From contig MFKM01000001.1 of NCBI GenBank assembly GCA_001779575.1, forward strand, positions 1-10,162: a DNA stretch of 10,162 nt. Direction: 5' to 3'. The position numbers and the translations under genes are program-made. This stretch comes from Candidatus Jorgensenbacteria bacterium RIFCSPLOWO2_12_FULL_42_11 (GTDB lineage Bacteria > Patescibacteriota > Minisyncoccia > UBA6257 > MFKM01). A model generated the notes under the pieces. It ran no database searches, was not told the origin of the DNA, and saw only the letters and a list, made by a program, of their open reading frames with translations. Shown piece after piece: positions 5,411-10,162 of this stretch. How positions within the stretch are numbered: position 1 is the first letter of the stretch; every line of letters begins with the position of its first letter.

Positions 5411-6100
5411 ATGACGAAAGCGATTATTTTATACGGCCCTCCCGGCTCGGGGAAAGGGACATTGGCTAATCTTTTGTCTAAAAATTTCGGTTTTGTTAAT
5501 TTTGACACCGGCCAGTATTTAAGAAACTTGCTTTATAATCCCGAATTTTCAAAAAACAAGACAATTCAAAAAGAGAAATTATTAAATCAATCGGGGAAGC
5601 TTAGCACCCCGTCTTTCGTTTTAAAACTGGTTTTGGGAGAAACCAAGAAAATAGCGGCGGCGGGTTGCGGTATTGTTTTCTCCGGTTCGCCGAGGACGAT
5701 ATTTGAATCTTTTGGCGATGAAATCAATCAAGGATTGATGGAAGTTCTGGGAAAACTTTACGGCCGGAAAAATATTTTTATTTTTGAGCTAAAAATCAGT
5801 CCCGAAACTTCCATTAAAAGAAATTCGCGTCGGGAAATCTGCGCGGTTTGCGGCCAACCGGCTTTGTTCTTGTATATCGGCAAAACTCCTTGTTGCGCCG
5901 TTTGCGCCGGCCCTTTCAAAAAAAGAATTGATGACAACCCCAAGGTTTTTGAAACGCGTTTAGCGGAATACCAAAAGCGAACCCGGCCGATTTTTGATCA
6001 ATTAAAAAAAGAAGGTTATAAGATATTTTCTTTAGACGGCGAACCGGCTCCTTACAAGGTTTATCAAAAAATCGTTCGGGCAATAAATACGGACTACTAA
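5411..6100 (+). CDS. adk: Adenylate kinase family nucleotide kinase, divergent, zinc-type lid
   Basis: This is an adenylate kinase family enzyme (ATP + AMP to 2 ADP), cytosolic. The P-loop GPPGSGKGT spans residues 9-17. The LID carries a likely zinc site, Cys144-x2-Cys147 and Cys161 or 162 with Cys165, followed by KRIDD (171-175) and Arg183. The NMP-binding part is unusual: the normal STGD is DTGQ (32-35), and GFPRT..Q is GSPRTIFE (92-99), so the glutamine that recognises the AMP adenine in E. coli Adk (Gln92) is Glu99. Arg38 and Arg95 are kept. Position after secY supports adk; altered nucleotide preference is possible. The 229 residues are a normal length. Confidence 0.85.
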   Translation: MTKAIILYGPPGSGKGTLANLLSKNFGFVNFDTGQYLRNLLYNPEFSKNKTIQKEKLLNQSGKLSTPSFVLKLVLGETKKIAAAGCGIVFSGSPRTIFESFGDEINQGLMEVLGKLYGRKNIFIFELKISPETSIKRNSRREICAVCGQPALFLYIGKTPCCAVCAGPFKKRIDDNPKVFETRLAEYQKRTRPIFDQLKKEGYKIFSLDGEPAPYKVYQKIVRAINTDY

Positions 6101-6131
6101 AGTTTTGAAACGATCGTCCTAAAGCTTTAGT
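6096..6131 (+). repeat. Weak hairpin at the adk stop codon
   Basis: ACTAAAG (6096-6102), which includes the adk stop, is complementary to CTTTAGT (6125-6131) across a 22-nt loop. The 3' part also contains the 12-nt palindrome CTAAAGCTTTAG (6119-6130). A run of seven T residues (6137-6143) lies 5 nt beyond. It could be a poor terminator or attenuator between adk and map, but the long loop and offset T-run make this doubtful. The 9-mer TTTAGTAAA is repeated at 6126 and 6141. Confidence 0.25.
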
Positions 6132-6152
6132 AAACATTTTTTTAGTAAATAC

Positions 6153-6911
6153 GTGGTCAGATTAAAAACAAAACAAGATATTGAAATGATAGCCAAGTCG
6201 GGCCGGATTTTGGCGAAAGTTTTGGAAAAACTTTCTCAAAAAGCTCAAATAGGCGTTGCCTTGGATTTTTTGGATGATTTGGCCCGGCGTTTAATTCAGG
6301 AAGCCGGCGCGAAACCGGCTTTTTTGGGTTATCGGCCGGGAAGCGGCCATCGGCCTTTCCCCGCCGCGGTTTGTCTTTCTCTTAACGAAAAAGTGGTTCA
6401 CGGCTGTCCGTCTCCTTATCAATTGCGTTCCGGGGATTTGTTGAAAATTGATTTGGGGGTGGATTATAAAGGATACATCAGCGACGCCGCCATTACTTTG
6501 GGGATCGGAAAAATTACGCCTATCGCTCAAAAATTAATTGAAACCGCGAAGAAAGCGTTGGAAGCCGCTATCAACGAAATTCAGCCGGGCAAGCATTTAG
6601 GCGATTTGGGGTTTGTTATTGAAACGACAATTCAAAAAGCCGGTTTCACGGTTATTCGGGGCTTAACCGGTCATGGTGTTGGTTTTGAAGTGCATGAAGA
6701 CCCGACCGTTCTCAATTACGGCAAAAGGGGCGAGGGGCTGGAATTGAAACCGGGAATGGTTTTGGCCATTGAGCCGATGGCTTGTTCGGGCAAAGGGAAA
6801 ATTGTCCAGCGCTCCGATGATAGTTTCGCTACGGCTGACGCTAGTTTAACCGCTCATTTTGAGCATACGGTGGCGGTGACCGAAAACGGTTCGCGAATTT
6901 TGACCCTCTGA
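6153..6911 (+). CDS. map: Type I methionine aminopeptidase
   Basis: This cytosolic metallo-aminopeptidase removes the initiator methionine from nascent proteins. All five metal ligands of the pita-bread fold are visible: Asp100, Asp111, His174, Glu207 and Glu237, with the substrate-binding His83 and His181 also present. Supporting motifs are KIDLGVDYKGYISDAA, GLTGHGVGFEVHEDP, LAIEPM and FEHTVAV. The 252 residues match the bacterial type I length with no N-terminal extension. The start is GTG at 6153, chosen because the next residues align with the family N-terminus (RLKTKQDIEMIAKSGRIL). It lies 52 nt after adk, without a Shine-Dalgarno sequence, and ends with TGA. infA does not follow. Confidence 0.97.
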   Translation: MVRLKTKQDIEMIAKSGRILAKVLEKLSQKAQIGVALDFLDDLARRLIQEAGAKPAFLGYRPGSGHRPFPAAVCLSLNEKVVHGCPSPYQLRSGDLLKIDLGVDYKGYISDAAITLGIGKITPIAQKLIETAKKALEAAINEIQPGKHLGDLGFVIETTIQKAGFTVIRGLTGHGVGFEVHEDPTVLNYGKRGEGLELKPGMVLAIEPMACSGKGKIVQRSDDSFATADASLTAHFEHTVAVTENGSRILTL

Positions 6912-6940
6912 TTGACGTAATTTAGAAAATATGATAATAT
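6912..6940 (+). promoter_or_regulatory. Sigma70-type promoter for the accessory gene pair
   Basis: TTGACG (6912-6917) and TAATAT (6935-6940) are separated by 17 nt and match -35 and -10 consensus hexamers well. The predicted start of transcription is near 6947, giving a leader of about 60 nt before the 7011 gene. The -10 lies within a 10-nt perfect palindrome, ATAATATTAT (6934-6943), which may be only AT-richness. It follows the map stop directly, so the two downstream genes can be transcribed independently of the ribosomal operon. Confidence 0.6.
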
Positions 6941-6998
6941 TATGAAATTATTTTTTTAAGCTCTTTTAAATATCGGAGAATTAAAAAAAATGGAAAAA

Positions 6999-7005
6999 AA
7001 GGAGG
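6999..7005 (+). promoter_or_regulatory. Perfect Shine-Dalgarno deciding the start at 7011
   Basis: AAGGAGG is placed 5 nt before ATG at 7011. It falls inside the coding sequence if translation began at the earlier ATG (6990), which argues that 7011 is the true start. Confidence 0.8.
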
Positions 7006-7010
7006 GGCAA

Positions 7011-7229
7011 ATGGAAAAGATGACCTCAGAAATTTCAATCCGCGAACATGAAGGTTTAGATATAGTAGATTTTGTCTTCAAGAGAGCTAATCAAACGATC
7101 AAAGAGTTTAAAATTTATTTGGCTGAGAACTGCGGCCCCGGAAGCCAGCAAGTTCAGGATTTAGAGAAAGCGATGGACTATTGGGATTTACACTGTTCTG
7201 TTTTCGCTTTAAGAGGATTAAGGCCATAA
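7011..7229 (+). CDS. Small hypothetical protein (72 aa)
   Basis: I do not recognise this gene. The predicted 72-residue protein has no signal peptide or membrane segment. Most of it looks helical (VDFVFKRANQTIKEFKIYLAEN, then QQVQDLEKAMDYWDLHCSVFALRGL), broken by a Cys-Gly-Pro-Gly turn, with two cysteines in total. The mix of charged and aromatic residues suggests a small soluble helical protein, perhaps a binding partner. Start ATG 7011 is chosen for its perfect Shine-Dalgarno; ATG 6990 would add seven Lys/Glu/Gly-rich residues. It has its own promoter and is followed 40 nt later by the HAD-like gene, also with a strong Shine-Dalgarno, so the two probably form one small operon. Confidence 0.7.
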   Translation: MEKMTSEISIREHEGLDIVDFVFKRANQTIKEFKIYLAENCGPGSQQVQDLEKAMDYWDLHCSVFALRGLRP

Positions 7230-7234
7230 TCTAA

Positions 7235-7250
7235 TTTCCTAATGAGGAAA
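7235..7250 (+). repeat. Short hairpin upstream of the second accessory gene
   Basis: TTTCCT (7235-7240) and AGGAAA (7245-7250) form a 6-bp stem with an AATG loop. It lies between the 7229 stop and the Shine-Dalgarno at 7257. Without a U-run it is not a terminator. The 5' arm is also complementary to the purine-rich Shine-Dalgarno area, so it might modulate access, but this is speculative. Confidence 0.35.
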
Positions 7251-7256
7251 AACAGG

Positions 7257-7263
7257 AAGGAGG
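7257..7263 (+). promoter_or_regulatory. Perfect Shine-Dalgarno for the HAD-like gene
   Basis: AAGGAGG lies 6 nt before the ATG at 7270. Together with the site at 6999 it contrasts with the absence of such sequences before the ribosomal genes, adk, map and topA. Confidence 0.8.
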
Positions 7264-7269
7264 GGGACG

Positions 7270-7761
7270 ATGGATTGTATAATGTTTGATTTTGACGAGG
7301 TTGTGAGTTTGTCTTTTTTGAAAGATCAAAAAAATGCTGTAATTTTGAACGAAGGTTTTTTCTACTTTTGGCAAAGATATCGGTTTCCACAAAAATTTTA
7401 CAATCGATTTATTCGCAAGCCCAATCCAGAAATAAGAGCTTTGATGGAAGAACTTAGAAAGATGAGATTAAGGATTGGAATCGTCTCGGCTTCTAACCCC
7501 AATTACCGTGAAGAACTTGGGAAATGGCTGATAGCCAATGGGTTCTATTTTGAATCCCTGATACTAAAAGAAAATCCCAAAGAAAACACCATTGATTTTA
7601 AAAAAAGAATTGTGCTGGCTAATTGCGATCGATACTTTGACGATAGGGAAGATGTAGTCCAAGCCATTAATGATTGCAGCGAAGGGAGGTGCAAAGCCAT
7701 ACTTTACACAGGTCAATCTTTTAAAGAATTGCGCAGAGAGCTTTTTCCAGTTTTTCTATAA
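7270..7761 (+). CDS. HAD-superfamily hydrolase-like protein
   Basis: The 163-residue protein fits the haloacid dehalogenase fold, which usually removes phosphate through an aspartyl-phosphate intermediate. Motif I is DFDEV (Asp7 likely nucleophile, Asp9 likely acid/base), motif II is IVSAS (Ser73), motif III would be Lys111 or Lys112, and motif IV is FDDRED (Asp124, Asp125). The residues after motif I differ from the common DxDGT form. A segment of about 40 residues between motifs I and II may act as a small cap. The substrate cannot be told. It shares promoter and Shine-Dalgarno style with the 72-residue gene upstream and ends at a strong terminator. The family call rests on motif order only. 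Confidence 0.65.
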   Translation: MDCIMFDFDEVVSLSFLKDQKNAVILNEGFFYFWQRYRFPQKFYNRFIRKPNPEIRALMEELRKMRLRIGIVSASNPNYREELGKWLIANGFYFESLILKENPKENTIDFKKRIVLANCDRYFDDREDVVQAINDCSEGRCKAILYTGQSFKELRRELFPVFL

Positions 7762-7804
7762 AAAACCGCCTGTTGAAAAAATTTTCTCAGGCGGTTTTCT
7801 TTTT
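7762..7804. terminator. Bidirectional intrinsic terminator
   Basis: AAAACCGCCTG (7762-7772) pairs perfectly with CAGGCGGTTTT (7788-7798), and the loop can pair further through GAAAA/TTTTC. A T-run (7800-7804) follows on the plus strand, and an A-run before the stem gives the matching T-run on the minus strand. It begins directly after the stop at 7759-7761 and lies 5 nt from the topA stop, so it can serve both convergent transcripts. Confidence 0.92.
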
Positions 7805-7809
7805 GTCGT

Positions 7810-9975
7810 TTATTTTTTATGGGGATTGTGGTTGGGGCAGTTTTTGTTACTGCATCGTTCCGGAATTGTTTTTGTTCCATCCATCATAAGCGAGCCGCAC
7901 TCTTTGCAAGTATTTCCGGTGGGTTTTGATTTCATGATGTATTTGCAGTCCGGATAGTTTGAGCAACCGTAAAATATTCCGAACCGGCCTCGCTTTTCGG
8001 CTAAAACTCCTTTCTGGCAAAGAGGGCAGGCGACATTGGTTTTCTTCGCTTCCTCGGCCGCCGCGTCTTTTTTGATATAACGGCATTTCGGGTATTTATT
8101 GCAGGAAATAAATTTGCCGAATTTTCCTTCGCGTTCAATGAGTTTTCCTTCTAGACATTTGGGGCAGGTTTCACCGGTTTCTTTGGGCGGCTCCATCGCT
8201 TTTCCGTCAATGGTTCGGGCGCCGACGCAATCAGGGAACCGCGAACAGCTTAAGAATTTTCCGTTGCGACCGAGCTTAATGACCATATTGCCTCCGCATT
8301 CCGGGCAAACAATGCCTTTGTCCGCTTCCCCCAAAGTGGTTATTTTTTCGGCGCTGCTTTTCTCTTTAACCTGTTCCGCGAAAGGCCCATAGAAGTCGCC
8401 GAGCGTTTTCGCGTATTCTCTTTTGCCGGCCGCGATTTCGTCAAGCTTGTCCTCCATGTCGGCCGTGAAGGAATCGGCGATAATATTGCCGAAATTTTTT
8501 TCCAAAAAGTCGCTGACAACTTCGCCCGTATCCGTCGGATGCAGCGCTTTTTGGATTTTTCCCACGTAGCCGCGGTCTTGGATGGTTTTGATGATGGTCG
8601 CGTAGGTGCTCGGTCGGCCGATGCCGCGTTTTTCCAGTTCTTTAACCAATCCGGCTTCGGTGTATCTTGGCGGCGGCGTTGTTTCTTTTCCTTCGGCTTC
8701 AATTTTTTCCAGGTTCAGAGCGTCGCCTTTGTTGGTTTTTGGAACTTCAATTTCTTTTCCAGCCGCTTCCGATTCAATTGCCAGCCAGCCGTCAAAGAGC
8801 GTTCGCGACCCCGTCAGGGTAAAATCGGGGATATATTCCTTTTTTATGTTTGCCGAAATTTTTGTTTTCAATATTTTCGCGTCGCTCATTTGGGAAGCGA
8901 CAGTTCGGTTCCAGATTAATTTATAAAGTCTTTTTTCTTCTTCGGTTCCGCCGGCTGATTCCACGGAAAAATGACTCGGTCTGATGGCTTCGTGCGCTTC
9001 CTGGGCATTTTTGCTTTGAGTTTTATAGATTCTATTTTCTAAATAATTCTTTCCCAGTTTTTCCAGTATTTTTTTGGATATTTCCCCAACCGCGTTGACT
9101 GATAAATTTAGGCTGTCGGTTCGCATGTAGGTAATGTGGCCCGCTTCATAAAGCCCTTGGGCGAAATACATTGTCCGTGAAGGCGAAAATCCCAGTCGGG
9201 AGCTCGCGGTTTGCTGCAAAGTAGACGTGATAAACGGCGCGAGCGGCGTTCTTCTTGTTTCTTTTTCTTCAACGCTGATGACAGACCAATCTTCTTTTTT
9301 GCTTTTTTCCAGAATTTTGTTGACTTCTTTTTGGTCGCGCGGTTCTTCAGAGCAGACGAATGACAGCGCCTCTTTTTTGTCATTAAAAAAGTCAGCCGTT
9401 ATCGTCCAATAATTTTCCGGTTTGAAAGCGCGAATTTCCCGCTCGCGTTCCATAACAATGCGGAGGGCCGGGGACTGGACGCGGCCGGCCGAAAGGCCGT
9501 ATCGGACTTTTTTCCAGATAAGACCGCTTAAATCGTAGCCGACCAGCCGATCTAAAACCCGGCGCGCTTCCTGCGCTTTTCTTAAATTTTCATCAATTTT
9601 CCGCGGATGCCGCATTGCTTCTTCCACGGCTTCTTTGGTGATTTCATGGAACGATATTCTTCGCGCTTTCTTGCTTTTGAGGTTCAGGACTTCGGCGATG
9701 TGCCAGGCAATGGCTTCGCCTTCGCGGTCGGGATCGGTTGCCAGAATAACTTCGCTTGAAGACCTGGCGAGTTTTTTGATTTCAGCCACAATTCCTTCCT
9801 TGCCTTTTATTATTTCGTAGCAGGGCGCGAAGCCATGTTTGACGTCTATCGCCTTTTTGTTGTTTTTCGGCAAGTCGCGAATATGGCCGACTGAAGATTT
9901 CACCACGTAATTTTTGCCGACGTATTTCGCGATAGTTTTCGCTTTGCTTGGCGATTCAACGATTATTAGATTCAT
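7810..9975 (-). CDS. topA: DNA topoisomerase I (type IA) with four zinc ribbons
   Basis: This enzyme relaxes negative supercoils by transient single-strand cleavage. The N-terminal Toprim domain has Glu7 (VESPSK) and Asp81, Asp83 and Glu85 (DPDREGE, 81-87) for magnesium. The catalytic tyrosine is Tyr283 in GHITYMRTDSL. The GLSAGRVQSPALRIV and GIGRPSTYATIIKTIQDRGYV motifs are intact. Residues 557-714 hold four C4 zinc ribbons: Cys557/560/577/583, 604/607/625/631, 650/653/671/677 and 690/693/708/714. The 721 residues are normal for the bacterial enzyme. ATG at 9975 starts 4 nt after the dprA stop, the classical dprA-topA order, and lacks a Shine-Dalgarno sequence. It is convergent with the accessory pair. 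Confidence 0.99.
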   Translation of the reverse strand: MNLIIVESPSKAKTIAKYVGKNYVVKSSVGHIRDLPKNNKKAIDVKHGFAPCYEIIKGKEGIVAEIKKLARSSSEVILATDPDREGEAIAWHIAEVLNLKSKKARRISFHEITKEAVEEAMRHPRKIDENLRKAQEARRVLDRLVGYDLSGLIWKKVRYGLSAGRVQSPALRIVMEREREIRAFKPENYWTITADFFNDKKEALSFVCSEEPRDQKEVNKILEKSKKEDWSVISVEEKETRRTPLAPFITSTLQQTASSRLGFSPSRTMYFAQGLYEAGHITYMRTDSLNLSVNAVGEISKKILEKLGKNYLENRIYKTQSKNAQEAHEAIRPSHFSVESAGGTEEEKRLYKLIWNRTVASQMSDAKILKTKISANIKKEYIPDFTLTGSRTLFDGWLAIESEAAGKEIEVPKTNKGDALNLEKIEAEGKETTPPPRYTEAGLVKELEKRGIGRPSTYATIIKTIQDRGYVGKIQKALHPTDTGEVVSDFLEKNFGNIIADSFTADMEDKLDEIAAGKREYAKTLGDFYGPFAEQVKEKSSAEKITTLGEADKGIVCPECGGNMVIKLGRNGKFLSCSRFPDCVGARTIDGKAMEPPKETGETCPKCLEGKLIEREGKFGKFISCNKYPKCRYIKKDAAAEEAKKTNVACPLCQKGVLAEKRGRFGIFYGCSNYPDCKYIMKSKPTGNTCKECGSLMMDGTKTIPERCSNKNCPNHNPHKK

Positions 9976-9979
9976 ATTT

Positions 9980-10162
9980 TTATAAACTATATCGGCCCAG
10001 AACTTCTTTAATCTCGCCCTTGATAATTAAAAAGGCGATGGTTTTATTGACGGTTTGCGAATCCAGTTTAGTTAATTCAATAATTTTGTCAACCGAAAGC
10101 ATTTTTCCCCGACGTTTTTGGTCGGGGCTCCGATCCCTTTGGGCGTCGGAGTTATTTTTGGG
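9980..10162 (-). CDS. dprA: DprA C-terminal fragment (winged-helix domain), cut by window edge
   Basis: This reading frame runs off the window edge, leaving 60 residues and a TAA stop. The last 40 residues (MLSVDKIIELTKLDSQTVNKTIAFLIIKGEIKEVLGRYSL, 20 + 20 residues) resemble the DprA C-terminal winged helix: an ELTKLD-type recognition helix, a second helix ending LIIKGEI, then a short wing. DprA loads RecA onto incoming single-stranded DNA. The frame is open upstream of the Met, so a separate 40-residue gene is unlikely. The preceding linker (SDAQRDRSPDQKRRGK) is low complexity and encoded by two palindromes. The call rests on this short domain plus the typical dprA-topA adjacency; the Rossmann domain is outside the window. 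Confidence 0.75.
   Translation of the reverse strand, partial: PKNNSDAQRDRSPDQKRRGKMLSVDKIIELTKLDSQTVNKTIAFLIIKGEIKEVLGRYSL
10107..10151. repeat. Two tandem palindromes inside the dprA linker
   Basis: CCCCGAC (10107-10113) pairs with GTCGGGG (10121-10127) around a 7-nt T-rich loop. Immediately after, CTCCGA (10128-10133) pairs with TCGGAG (10146-10151), with an internal CCC/GGG pairing (10135-10137, 10141-10143). They encode the arginine- and aspartate-rich linker before the winged helix. The octamer TCGGAGTT at 10146-10153 also occurs in the inverted repeat upstream of rpsH (1601-1608). Confidence 0.75.

Noticed and set aside
6096..6143. Terminator between adk and map
   Set aside because: The stem is 7 bp with a 22-nt loop and the T-run is 5 nt away; too weak to call.
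6990..7010. Earlier ATG start for the small hypothetical gene
   Set aside because: The perfect Shine-Dalgarno lies downstream of this ATG and 5 nt before ATG 7011, making 7011 the better start.
1..10162. tRNA, rRNA, CRISPR arrays, transposase genes or prophage genes
   Set aside because: I saw no cloverleaf, spaced direct repeats or recognisable mobile-element proteins on either strand.

Overview
The window is a conserved ribosomal-protein (spc-type) operon followed by a short accessory region and a convergent dprA-topA pair. It looks like a member of the Candidate Phyla Radiation (Patescibacteria, Parcubacteria-like). The reasons are the short r-proteins, tight packing, and the absence of rpmD (uL30) between rpsE and rplO, a loss reported across that radiation. 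TGA is used as a stop codon (map) and never inside a recognised gene, so the code is ordinary table 11, not the TGA=Gly code of Gracilibacteria. The phylum call is an inference; no rRNA is present.

Layout: positions 29-6911 (+) carry rplN, rplX, rplE, rpsN (zinc type), rpsH, rplF, rplR, rpsE, rplO, secY, a divergent adk and map. Most genes abut or overlap. The two exceptions are the rpsN-rpsH gap (242 nt) and the rpsH-rplF gap (233 nt). Both are filled with long inverted repeats that would fold into RNA stems ending 1 nt before the next ATG. Smaller hairpins span the rpsE-rplO, rplO-secY and possibly secY-adk junctions in the same way. After map the usual infA-rpmJ-rpsM genes are missing. Instead a sigma70-like promoter precedes two small genes with perfect Shine-Dalgarno sequences: an unrecognised 72-residue protein and a HAD-like phosphatase candidate. 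A bidirectional terminator separates them from topA (minus strand, 7810-9975), which lies 4 nt downstream of the C-terminal end of dprA (minus strand, cut by the window edge).

How it works together: the r-proteins build the two ribosomal subunits, SecY is the membrane export channel, Adk balances adenine nucleotides and Map trims initiator methionine. DprA (recombination mediator for incoming ssDNA) and TopA (relaxation of negative supercoils) form a separate DNA-handling unit. The most unusual content is the RNA-level architecture: an inverted-repeat block in the rpsN-rpsH gap with mutually exclusive pairings and insertion-like flanking repeats, a chain of abutting stems between rpsH and rplF, and palindromes that appear to have been absorbed into the coding ends of rplO and the linker of dprA. 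Twelve genes of the cluster plus topA lack recognisable Shine-Dalgarno sequences, so junction hairpins that place stop and start codons close together could matter for translational coupling. That is a hypothesis, not shown.
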